Source: Trichomonas vaginalis G3 (lineage: Eukaryota; Parabasalia; Trichomonadida; Trichomonadidae). Taken from it: DNA of 64,000 bases. The stretch covers positions 22,893,896 through 22,957,895 of the forward strand of contig NC_067206.1 in assembly GCF_026262505.1 (NCBI RefSeq), in the 5' to 3' direction. The translations under genes were made by a program, and so were the position numbers. Under the pieces are notes generated by a model that ran no database searches, was not told the DNA's origin, and was given only the letters and a program-made list of their open reading frames with translations. The first letter of the stretch is position 1. Every line of letters starts with the position of its first letter. Of the stretch, positions 36,957 to 44,973 are shown piece by piece.

Positions 36957-38646
36957 TTTCACAAGATATGATGACGACCATGATCCCGAACACGGTGAAA
37001 GAGAAGTTTTACAAACATCCATTAAGACAGGAAAGGTTTTAACTCAAAGTCTCATTATTGACACCAAAGATGGCGAAGTGGACGTTCTTCAAGAGCTGAA
37101 GAAAAATACTTCTTCGGGAGGTGGTGGTAGGCATGAACTTGAAAATAAATGAGATAGAAGAGAAATTAGCCGAAAAAGCAGATAAAGAACATAAACACAA
37201 TATCTCCGATATAAATGAACTTCAAGCTACATTAAATAGTAAAGCGGACAAAAATGAAACTTGACGCAATGAACAAAAGTTTTGAAATCTCATAAACACA
37301 ATATCTCCGATATAAATGAACTTCAAGCTACATTAAATAGTAAAGCGGACAAGAACCACGTTCATTATATAACTTCAGATGAACAGATTATAACGGACTA
37401 TCATGGATATTTAACACAGGATGAAGAAGTGAAGACGAAAATGTTAATGAAAGAAGATATAAATTCATTCGTGCTAAAGGTTATGACATACACTGTACTG
37501 TACAGTATGACACAGGTATAGCACCACAAACATTTGGTTATAACGCTGAAATTTATGCTTCATACTTCTTGTTAACGGTGTATTAGTTGAACCAAGATTT
37601 ATGTTAAGAGTTAAGGCAAAAATAACTTTGAAGATGCTATTAAAAGTAAAGCAGAGAAAGAAGAACTTGACGCAACGAACAAAGTTTTGAAATCTCATAA
37701 ACACAATATCTCCGATATAAATGAACTTCAAACTTCTTTAGACAGTAAAGCCGACAAGAACCATACACATAAATCCTTCACTACTGTTAGAGCAGACGAC
37801 ATAATATTGAACTTTGACCTTGGTTCAAGTGCACCATTAGAAAATCCAAGTACAAGCGTAAAAGATACTCTTAACAATTTAGATAAGAGTTGCAGGAATA
37901 TCGAAGATCATGCCAGAAACTTTGAAGCATATGAACTACCAACAATGTTAGATAAGAAAGCCGACAAGAACCATACACATAAATCCTTCACTACTGTTAG
38001 AGCAGACGACATAATATTGAACTTTGACCTTGGTTCAAGTGCACCATTAGAAAATCCAAGTACAAGCGTAAAAGATACTCTTAACAATTTAGATAAGAGT
38101 TGCAGGAATATCGAAGATCATGCCAGAAACTTTGAAGCATATGAACTACCAACAATGTTAGATAAGAAAGCAGACAAAACAGAGCTTCAAACATTAAAGA
38201 CAGAAATACTTCAAACATTATATCCTATAGGTTCTATTTATACGTCAATGAATTCAACAAATCCAGAAACAGTTTTAGGTTTTGGTATGTGGGAGCAGAT
38301 TGTAGATAAATTCTTATACTGTGCGAACTCTTCAAAGCAAACAGGAGGTTCGAAGAAAATTACTGAAGCAAACCTTCCACCGCACACTCATACAGGAACT
38401 ACAAACACAACAGGTAGTCATTCACATTCAATAACAAAAAGAGGTTATACAAATCTTGCAGCAGGTTCGGATAGACAGGGAATGCATAGATATGATATTT
38501 CAAGTGACCCAGTAGATTCAAGCACAGGTATTTTCTGTGGAACCACAGGAAATCATTCACACACTTTCACAACAAATCCAACAGGCTCGGGTGAAGATTA
38601 TATGCCACCATTTGTGACTATATTCGCATGGTACCGCGTTCAATGA
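36943..38646 (+). pseudogene. Phage-like fibre gene (Polinton B), broken
   Basis: It begins in overlap with the collagen-like gene. It contains three near-copies of a HKHNISDINELQ-type segment (37,190; 37,290; 37,690), then an exact 210-base duplication (37,751-38,170), then a gp10/tail-collar-like end (YPIGSIYTSMNSTNPETVLG, MWEQIVDKFLYCANSS, HTHTGT, YMPPFVTIFAWYRVQ). It should be a receptor-binding fibre (inference). Broken three or more times. Confidence 0.7.
37751..38170 (+). repeat. Exact 210-bp tandem duplication in fibre gene
   Basis: Bases 37,751-37,960 and 37,961-38,170 are identical over their length apart from the very edges. 210 bases is 70 codons, so the frame is kept. No silent differences are seen, so the event is recent or recently homogenised. 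Confidence 0.9.
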
Positions 38647-38686
38647 ACGCGCTTGAGCCTAGAATAAAATCTTTAACTTTACATAA

Positions 38687-39772
38687 ATGAGCTTGAAAGA
38701 AGTATTCGAACAACATCCATGGAGGTCATTTAAGAAGTTCAATGAAGCTGCAAAAAGTTGGGGATTTACTAACAGAGCTGAAGTGAAAAGGTTCTTTGAC
38801 AAAAATGTTGTACATCAAACAAAAATAAACCCTTACGACTACTTTTTACCAATTTACTCCAACGCTCCTGACGCATACCAATTTGACACTCTCATTCAAA
38901 GCAGAAAAGGAGGACATAAACCATTCCTCATCTTCATTAATGTTAACACTCGCAAAGCATATGCATATCCAATGAAAAATAAAGGAACTCGTGAAGTGTT
39001 AAGAGTTTTACAAAAGTTTGTAGCAGAACATAACCCAAGTACTTTAACATCAGACCAAGACAGTGCATACCTCAGCAACGAAATCACAGAATTTCTCATT
39101 AAGCATAACATAACTCACTACACTACTGAAGACCATAACCATAACATACTCGGCATCATTAACCGCTTCATAAGAACGCTCAGAGATTTAAACCAAGAGC
39201 GAGACTTTACCGAAGAAACAATGAAACATTTTCTCGAAGTATATAATTCCTCAACACATTCTACAACAGGACATACACCAAATTCAATGACACAACAACA
39301 AGAAGAAAAGTATATACAAAAGAAACGAAGTCAAACACAAAATATCAGAAATTCAACACAATTTACCCTCATTCCTGGTACAAAAGTTCGTGTAGTTCTT
39401 GACGACAAACCGTTGACAAAGAAACGTTTAAGGTTAAGTCGAAATTATTATATCGTAGACTCTACGCAAGGTAATGGATATCTTATAAAAGCTGCTGACG
39501 ACTCCATAGCGTTTTACCCTCGTCATAAATTAGTCGAAAGTAGTAATGGCAAACTTGCTGAAACCATTGACGAAGCAAAGCGAGGAGTGGTTATTGAAAT
39601 ACTTGGCTATAACACAAACGATGACACTTATAAAGTAAGATATGAAGGAGGCGTTGAAGATGTTATACCATCTAAGAACTTGAGAGAATCTAAACCAACT
39701 CATCTGGGTCCATTAGAGCGGGAGTACTGGAAAGACAAAAATAAGCCAGAAAGAATAAGAAAATTCTTCTAA
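38687..39772 (+). CDS. rve integrase with chromodomain-like C-terminus (Polinton B)
   Basis: 361 residues. The N-terminal helical part (1-60) is followed by the rve core (about 62-200: YQFDTLIQSRKGG, TLTSDQDSAYLS, ILGIINRFIRTLRDLNQ), a basic SH3-like segment (GTKVRVVLDDKPLTKKR) and a chromodomain-like end (VIEILGYNTNDDTYKVRYEG). Polinton integrases are known to carry such C-terminal domains, thought to guide target choice. It starts after ACTTTACATAA. Distant from the integrases of A and C. Looks whole. Confidence 0.85.
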   Translation: MSLKEVFEQHPWRSFKKFNEAAKSWGFTNRAEVKRFFDKNVVHQTKINPYDYFLPIYSNAPDAYQFDTLIQSRKGGHKPFLIFINVNTRKAYAYPMKNKGTREVLRVLQKFVAEHNPSTLTSDQDSAYLSNEITEFLIKHNITHYTTEDHNHNILGIINRFIRTLRDLNQERDFTEETMKHFLEVYNSSTHSTTGHTPNSMTQQQEEKYIQKKRSQTQNIRNSTQFTLIPGTKVRVVLDDKPLTKKRLRLSRNYYIVDSTQGNGYLIKAADDSIAFYPRHKLVESSNGKLAETIDEAKRGVVIEILGYNTNDDTYKVRYEGGVEDVIPSKNLRESKPTHLGPLEREYWKDKNKPERIRKFF

Positions 39773-39860
39773 ACTTTTTCGTTGGATGTAAATCAGACAT
39801 GAACGAGAACAGTCATGAAATTATTAATGGTACCATTTATTTTAACATAAACTTTATTTA

Positions 39861-39920
39861 TGTTAGAATGTTAGATCTAACACGTTTTCTAACCACTTTT
39901 CTAACCTCATTTCTACCCTC
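39861..39920 (+). repeat. Motif array 5' of KilA-N gene (GTTAGA type)
   Basis: TGTTAGAATGTTAGATCTAAC, then direct units CACGTTTTCTAAC, CACTTTTCTAAC and CTCATTTCTACCC, then CTCATGAATTTTCATG. GTTAGATCTAAC is a perfect 12-base palindrome. Confidence 0.85.
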
Positions 39921-40006
39921 ATGAATTTTCATGAATTTCCTTAAGATAGAAAAAATAAAGTTAGTTTTATTTTTATTTATTTTTTATTTTGTATGTAAGA
40001 ACAGAA

Positions 40007-40669
40007 ATGTCAGTCGAAGCACAGACGTTCACGAACAAATCTAATGGCGAAACATTCACAAAAGGCACTTATAATGGTATTGAAGTCTTACGTAGAGACA
40101 AGGATGGTTATATAAATGCAACAAATATGTGTCAGCAGTTTAGGAAAGACTTTAGAAAGTTGTTGGAAAATAAGTCCTGGGAAGAGTATTATAAGGCATT
40201 TTGTGAAGAATATAGCAACCGTCTGAATTCCGGCGGTTGCTTTTTATACAAAATTCATGCAGGAATTCCTGATGAAATCAAACAGGTTAGAGGAACGTAT
40301 GTAGACGCAAGACTTATAAACTATATAGCAATGTGGGCTTCTCCAAAATATTGCATAGCAGTTGGAAAAATTATGGACTCCATAGACAAGAAAGTTCATG
40401 AGAAGTTAGATGAAGAAGAACTCGAAGATACAGTAGAGAATGCTAAACCTTTGTTCGAACAAGAAGTTAGAAAAATGCATGAAAAACAATTAGAACACGA
40501 ACGTGAGATATGTTATGGTTATAGAGATTCTCAATACGAACTAGACCAATGGGAACAAGAAGATTTAAAGAGAGAATTTAGAGAATATGAACTCGCTAAG
40601 ATAGCATTTGAAGCTGCAGAAAAGAAGTTAAAAGTTTGGGGTCGTTTTGTACAAAAATATTGTGAGTAA
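40007..40669 (+). CDS. KilA-N domain protein, 220 aa (Polinton B)
   Basis: The ATG at 40,007 (MSVEAQTFTN...). KilA-N core at about residues 12-125: GIEVLRRDKDGYINATNMCQ, then FRKLLENKSWEEYYKA, and VRGTYVDARLINYIAMWASP, typical of viral KilA-N DNA-binding proteins. The C-terminal half is a charged coiled coil. It probably binds DNA and regulates the element or cassette. The hairpin GCAACCG...CGGTTGC lies inside the coding region (about 40,215-40,241). It is flanked by forward motif arrays on both sides. Looks whole. Confidence 0.8.
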   Translation: MSVEAQTFTNKSNGETFTKGTYNGIEVLRRDKDGYINATNMCQQFRKDFRKLLENKSWEEYYKAFCEEYSNRLNSGGCFLYKIHAGIPDEIKQVRGTYVDARLINYIAMWASPKYCIAVGKIMDSIDKKVHEKLDEEELEDTVENAKPLFEQEVRKMHEKQLEHEREICYGYRDSQYELDQWEQEDLKREFREYELAKIAFEAAEKKLKVWGRFVQKYCE

Positions 40670-40712
40670 ATGAACCATTTATTTTTGTCATAAACGACCA
40701 AAAATAATGTTT

Positions 40713-40759
40713 ATGTTAGAATGTTAGATCTAACACGTTTTCTAACCACTTTTCTAACA
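40713..40759 (+). repeat. Motif array between KilA-N and protein X (GTTAGA type)
   Basis: The same 45 bases as at 39,861 through CACTTTTCTAAC, forward orientation, forming the 5' bracket of the protein X gene. Confidence 0.85.
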
Positions 40760-40861
40760 TGGTCTAAAACTCTCGAAAATCATGAATTTTTGACATTTCC
40801 TTATGAAAGAAAAATAACGCTAATTTTTTCTAAGAAAAATTTTTATCTTGTATGTAAAGAT

Positions 40862-41800
40862 ATGATTTCAACAATCGGCACAACAACAATTCAAACAACA
40901 GCACCAAACTCGTTAGTCATGAATCCAACATCTATGTTAGTAGAAATGAAAAGCTTCATTCCTTCTTCATATACTTTTGAAACAGAAATCCAGAAGATAA
41001 AGCAAGAACTTTTAACAAGTAATTTAGACTGTAGTGCGAAAGATGAAACAAATGAAGAATATCTTTATGAAATGCAGGACATTATTGACCATTTGCCTAA
41101 ACTACCTGAAATCCAACAACAAAAACTCACTATTCCTGAATTCGACGAAATTGAAGTGAAACCAACCGACTCAGTAGAAATTAAGAAATTCATACGAAAG
41201 GTAAATTATGAATTCCTTGGTTTTCATTGCAACCATAAGGTTATGGACAAAGATTGCGATATGGTATATAAGAATGTTTCTGACATATATAAATCTGAAG
41301 AATTTAAGACCTACGACAACTTTGTTTCGTTAGTTGCTGAATGTGTTTGGGAAATAAGAGATAAAGATAGAAGAGGCAAAGTATGGAACAAACAAATAAG
41401 ACCCGCTATGTTTGAGATGAAGAGAGCAATTGACGCTTTAGTTGTTTTAGCTGGTTTTATTTCAATGTATAACGCAAAAATGAACCCGCAATGTTCAAAA
41501 TGTAAGGCAGCAATTAGGAAATATAACTACTCCGTCAAAGAGATAGAAAGAATGAGAAACGACTATGCAGACTTAAAGAAAGAAGCAGAAAAGCCAGCAG
41601 AAGATAAAATGGACATGTTAGCATTTCTGAACAAAAACTATCCAACTGCTGACGATTTCCTATTATCTGACGTCAAGAAGAAGTATAAAGAAACCTTCGG
41701 CATAGTTAAAACATTCGATGTACTAAAAGAAGAAATAGAAGCTACAAAACTGTTTAAAGTCATGAACCATCGCAACATATACCATGTAAAACGCTTGTAA
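40862..41800 (+). CDS. Protein X, unknown conserved cassette protein, 312 aa (Polinton B)
   Basis: The best preserved of three copies (others at 9,903 and 52,598). N-terminal Thr/Gln-rich leader, helical middle, the Cys/His patch CNHKVMDKDC (about residues 135-144), a CSKC pair (about 216-219), and a C-terminal basic segment (TADDFLLSDVKKKYKETFGI) that may be a winged helix. An A/T box and the leader TTGTATGTAAAGA precede the ATG. Arrays in inverted orientation stand on both sides. I recognise no family; DNA binding at the arrays is a guess from position. Looks whole. Confidence 0.65.
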   Translation: MISTIGTTTIQTTAPNSLVMNPTSMLVEMKSFIPSSYTFETEIQKIKQELLTSNLDCSAKDETNEEYLYEMQDIIDHLPKLPEIQQQKLTIPEFDEIEVKPTDSVEIKKFIRKVNYEFLGFHCNHKVMDKDCDMVYKNVSDIYKSEEFKTYDNFVSLVAECVWEIRDKDRRGKVWNKQIRPAMFEMKRAIDALVVLAGFISMYNAKMNPQCSKCKAAIRKYNYSVKEIERMRNDYADLKKEAEKPAEDKMDMLAFLNKNYPTADDFLLSDVKKKYKETFGIVKTFDVLKEEIEATKLFKVMNHRNIYHVKRL

Positions 41801-41806
41801 ATAGTT

Positions 41807-41851
41807 ATGTTAGAAAAGAGGTTAGAAAACGTGTTAGATCTAACATGTTAA
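41807..41851 (-). repeat. Motif array 3' of protein X (inverted)
   Basis: The reverse complement of the array at 40,713, directly after the stop codon. It is followed by the palindrome TGCTGAATTCAGCA (41,869-41,882) and CAAAATTCTGAGTAAA, which also follow the array in piece C (53,570-53,605). Confidence 0.85.
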
Positions 41852-41869
41852 CATAAACATTATTTTTGC

Positions 41870-42250
41870 TGAATTCAGCACAAAATTCTGAGTAAAATGA
41901 CATATGGCACGTGTCAAACCGTTGAGTTTTCACAAATTTTAAAAATTGCTGCGGAAAGTTCGTCAAAAAAGTGAAGGTTCCTGATGGTTTCAAACCGCCA
42001 TACTTTACATGAAGATAGTTTACAATGTCAACTAAATATCATGTACGATAGAAACGGTTATGTAAAGTTTACATTTTGTAAAGTTTTGTCCTGATTCAAG
42101 ACAAGTCTGAGTATATAAGAATTTCCGAAAAAGTGACACCCAAAAAGTGACACTTTCAATAGGGAGTAACACTCAAAAAGTGACAATTTAAAATTCACAA
42201 TAAATAAAAATAATAATTTTTTTAGTCTATTAAATTATTCTTTTCTTTGA
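41870..42250. other. Right flank of piece B, no gene seen
   Basis: It contains three AAAAAGTGACAC-type boxes near 42,131-42,183 but no gene after them before the poly-A of piece C. This could be a cut-off promoter region or part of a terminal repeat. Weak similarity by eye to the left end of B (GTGAATTT..., ACTTTAC..ACCGTT) in inverted orientation is not enough to call a terminal inverted repeat. Confidence 0.4.
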
Positions 42251-42253
42251 AAT

Positions 42254-42395
42254 AAAAAAAAAAAAAAAAAAAAAAAGGTAGTGGGGCTTCCAGGCACTTC
42301 GTGCCTTCTAGCCCTGAGGATGAATGAGTATAATGAAGTTTTTTTTTCTTGGGGGATGGCTTCCAGGCACTTCGTGCCTTCTAGCCCCCGAAGAT
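42254..42395. repeat. Poly-A and terminal hairpins of Polinton C
   Basis: About 24 A, then GGCTTCCAGGCAC-ttc-GTGCCTTCTAGCC twice (near 42,286 and 42,359). It is the reverse complement of the terminus of piece A, so this is the same element end. The 25-bp array seen in A is absent here. Confidence 0.8.
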
Positions 42396-42520
42396 GTTTA
42401 GTATAAATGAAGTTCTTATATACGGGTCTTCCAGGAGCTTTTCACAAAATATATATGTTTTCATGTTTTGTCACTTTTCTGTCACTTTTCGGGTAAAAAC
42501 ATTTTTATTATTATATATAA

Positions 42521-43339
42521 ATGAATTTTACAAAACCGCCGTTACCGTTCTTTGGAAATAAGAGTAGATGTAAAGATATTATATTGAGAGAACTTAAGAA
42601 ACTACCGAATGGTCTAACATTTGTAGATTTGTTCGGTGGAAGTTTCTATATATCTCATTTGTGCCATACTGTATTTCCTGACTCAAAGATTATATGCAAT
42701 GACTTCGACAACTATATGAACCGTCTCAAACATATACCAGACACAAACAAAATATTGAGTGAGTTGAAAGAAAAGATACCTATAGGTAAGATGGAACGTA
42801 TACCATTAGATAAGAAAAATACTGTCAGAGAGGTTTTGAAAAAAGCAGAGTATATTGACTGGGATAGTATATCTTCTAGACTTTTATATAGTGGTGCTAT
42901 AAGAGTTCATGACATTGAAACACTTATGTCAAAAGTTTTATATCTTAACTATACAAATGTTTTCAAAGAGGACATAGAAAAATATATTGAGGGTATAGAG
43001 TTTGTGAGATGTCATTGGACAGAGTTGTATGAAAAATATAAAAACAAGGAAAATGTTTTCTTTATAGTGGACCCGCCGTTCTATAACACATGGGATTTTC
43101 AATACCAAGTAGACTGGACTTTGAGAGACTCTTTAGAAACTTTAGACGTTTTACATAACCATCCATGCTTTTACTTTACATCCGATAAAAGTGGTTTGGA
43201 AACCGTTATGAGATGGTTAGAGGACATACATGACTATGAGTTTATATATGACAAGATAGAATATGAGAGAGGACCTATAAACTGGAGAAAGTGTCACAAT
43301 AAAGAAATTTTATTAGTAAGTAAATGTGGTTTGAAATAG
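42521..43339 (+). CDS. D12-class DNA N6-adenine methyltransferase (Polinton C)
   Basis: 272 residues. Motif X-like PLPFFGNKSR (7-16), SAM-binding motif FVDLFGGSFY (34-43) and catalytic motif IV VDPPF (183-187) follow the order of Dam/D12 enzymes. It should methylate adenine in DNA. N6-methyladenine is reported as a main DNA mark in T. vaginalis, so an element-borne enzyme could affect host and element DNA alike (inference). The copy in A is broken. Overlaps the next tiny gene by 16 bases. Looks whole. Confidence 0.85.
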   Translation: MNFTKPPLPFFGNKSRCKDIILRELKKLPNGLTFVDLFGGSFYISHLCHTVFPDSKIICNDFDNYMNRLKHIPDTNKILSELKEKIPIGKMERIPLDKKNTVREVLKKAEYIDWDSISSRLLYSGAIRVHDIETLMSKVLYLNYTNVFKEDIEKYIEGIEFVRCHWTELYEKYKNKENVFFIVDPPFYNTWDFQYQVDWTLRDSLETLDVLHNHPCFYFTSDKSGLETVMRWLEDIHDYEFIYDKIEYERGPINWRKCHNKEILLVSKCGLK

Positions 43340-43455
43340 GACTACTTGTTTTAGGTTTTTTCCATTGTGTCATTTATTTCTTTGACGTGGCAGAAAGGTA
43401 CAGAGAATATGAAGATGAACCAATGCCTGCAAATGTTCAGTATATGTACTCGTAA
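43324..43455 (+). CDS. Tiny single-span membrane peptide, 43 aa (Polinton C)
   Basis: ATG inside the end of the methylase gene: MWFEIGLLVLGFFHCVIYFF followed by DVAERYREYEDEPMPAN and YMYS. One membrane segment (residues 3-20) and an acidic Tyr-rich tail. The counterpart in piece A (22,625-22,760) keeps the same reading over most of its length, which supports a real gene. Role unknown; virion membrane or host membrane interaction is possible. Confidence 0.55.
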   Translation: MWFEIGLLVLGFFHCVIYFFDVAERYREYEDEPMPANVQYMYS

Positions 43456-43456
43456 G

Positions 43457-43478
43457 AGATATTTTTATCTAATATTAA
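43457..43478 (+). promoter_or_regulatory. Virion-type box TTTTTATCTAATATTAA
   Basis: TTTTTATCTAATATTAA ends directly at the ATG of the 120-aa gene; the same box precedes its copy in A. Part of the TCTA-in-A/T class. Confidence 0.5.
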
Positions 43479-43841
43479 ATGGACGCACAGAACTTAGCGA
43501 ATGCACAGCAACCTGGACAACCAAACCCAGAGAATATTCCAAATGAAGTTAGAATACAAACTGCAATGGCAAACTATGGTCAAGTGCCAACAGATGTACA
43601 AATGCAAACTGCCATGTCAAATGACGCTGCGTTAGGTTTGCCACCATGGTATGCAAATATGAGATGGAAAGAGTTTTATACAAACCCTGAAGTGGGATAT
43701 AAACAACTTTATGCAGATGACGCAAACACAGGAGTTGACCCAGAATATGTTTTCTACCAGAGGAGAAACAGAATGTATGAGCTCCAGTTAAAGAATGCTA
43801 TGGAACTCAACAGGAAACGTAAGAGACTAGGCGGACATTAG
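43479..43841 (+). CDS. Small virion-side protein, 120 aa (Polinton C)
   Basis: MDAQNLANAQQPGQPNPENI...: a disordered Asn/Gln/Pro-rich start, two similar segments (RIQTAMANYGQVP and QMQTAMSNDAALG), then a helical Arg/Lys-rich end. No family was recognised. It lies in a same-strand run: methylase, membrane peptide, this gene, cationic peptide. Looks whole. Confidence 0.6.
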   Translation: MDAQNLANAQQPGQPNPENIPNEVRIQTAMANYGQVPTDVQMQTAMSNDAALGLPPWYANMRWKEFYTNPEVGYKQLYADDANTGVDPEYVFYQRRNRMYELQLKNAMELNRKRKRLGGH

Positions 43842-43859
43842 ATTTTTACATATAGTAAA

Positions 43860-44102
43860 ATGGGTTTCTTCAGTAAGATAGGAAACTTCTTTCGAAATGT
43901 TGGAAGAGGTATATGGAATGGAATAAAAACCGTAGGAAGAGGAATTTGGAACGGAGTCAAAAATATTGGTAAAAGAGTAGGTCAGTTCGTTGGTATTATA
44001 CCTAAAGACCCTGAACCAGAAGAACAAGCTCCTGTTATACAACAGCCTGAACCTGCACCACAGTCTAGTTGGCAACCAAATCCAACACCTCAACCGTATT
44101 AA
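43860..44102 (+). CDS. Cationic amphipathic protein, 80 aa (Polinton C)
   Basis: The first 45 residues are a repeated amphipathic helix with Lys/Arg on one side and Phe/Ile/Trp/Val on the other (FRNVGRGIWNGIK, TVGRGIWNGVK, NIGKRVGQFVG). The tail is Pro/Gln-rich (PAPQSSWQPNPTPQPY). Such a design is typical of membrane-active peptides; in non-enveloped viruses small proteins of this kind open membranes at entry (analogy). Copy in A broken. Looks whole. Confidence 0.6.
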   Translation: MGFFSKIGNFFRNVGRGIWNGIKTVGRGIWNGVKNIGKRVGQFVGIIPKDPEPEEQAPVIQQPEPAPQSSWQPNPTPQPY

Positions 44103-44106
44103 AAAA

Positions 44107-44954
44107 TCATATTTTTACCGTTCGATAGTAGTTGTATATGAAACTAAGTTCTAAGTAAAACGCATGGTATAATGGAATTATTCTTTTTCTTCCATCTGTA
44201 GTAAACCATACTTGAAAGTCTGAAATACTTCCACTTGGTGGTTCATATAACTTTGTAGGTTTTTCGTAAAAGTCATTTGCCAAGCATAAGAAAGAGTTTT
44301 GAGCGCCAGAAAATGAAGCATGAACAATAATAGCAGCTGGGTCGAAAACATCTTTAAATAAATATGGTTCATCTCTTGCATATCGACTGTAATATTTGCT
44401 AAAGGAAGTTTGACTTTCTGATTTAACATTCTTTGCAAATAATACCATGACATTGCAGTGAATTCTGTATATATTTGTTCGTCTTTCTTTGGATTGTCTT
44501 CGTAGATTTGAAATGACACTTGTGAATTTTGTTTGTCATATACAATTCTCACATAAAGTGTGCTCTCGGTATTTGCATATTCATCAGCATATTTTGCATA
44601 ACATGAATTTATTTTATCTTCTATATTTTTTAACGCAGTCTGTAGAGAAGATGAAAGGTCAACTTGTATTAGCTCAATTTCTTCCCACATTTTTCGTTTC
44701 CCTTCAGATATATAATCTATATGAAACCTTACAATAAATGGAAAACTTTTATCTTCTACAGACACAAACTTCATTCTACGAAAGCCAATAGCTTTTGTGA
44801 CAGATGGGTCTCTTAGCCATCTTAATGGGTAGTCAAAACGATAGCCTTCATGCTTTACGGTCTCTGTCTCAAACTTTTGACCGACATTAGTAAAAAGTTC
44901 ATCTAATGGTTTAGTTGTAGCAACTCTTGAATTTTCTTTTTCTATTGGAAGCAT
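44107..44954 (-). pseudogene. Virion-type protein with variable middle (Polinton C), lightly broken
   Basis: The counterpart of the 282-aa protein at 21,131. The ends are nearly identical to A in bases and protein; the middle (about 44,370-44,750) differs strongly. It diverges from the fibre gene over TTTTTATCTAGAATAAAAATG. Broken once or twice. Confidence 0.6.
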
Positions 44955-44973
44955 ATTTTTATCTAGAATAAAA

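Larger units (their letters stand above)
30420..42250. mobile_element. Polinton/Maverick piece B (distinct lineage, ends uncertain)
   Basis: It carries an A32-like ATPase, penton-like and vertex-like remnants, basic virion protein, collagen-like and phage-like fibres, an rve integrase, then KilA-N and protein X. No PolB or major capsid gene is seen between these limits, so it is partial or reduced. The left edge is placed where the host gene meets a GC-rich hairpin (GAGGCACTGCGCGCCTC, near 30,423-30,439). The right edge is set where the poly-A/hairpin terminus of piece C begins. Proteins are only distantly related to those of A. Some genes are whole; at least three are broken. Confidence 0.75.

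Noticed and set aside
39991-40006. GTATGT before KilA-N and protein X starts as a 5' splice site
   Set aside because: It matches the trichomonad 5' splice consensus, but no ACTAACACACAG-type 3' site was found downstream and the frames need no intron.
30420-42250. Clear terminal inverted repeats for piece B
   Set aside because: Only short, interrupted similarity could be seen by eye between the two ends, so I did not annotate them.
41950-42250. A gene driven by the AAAAAGTGACAC boxes near 42,131-42,183
   Set aside because: No open frame of useful length follows before the poly-A of piece C.
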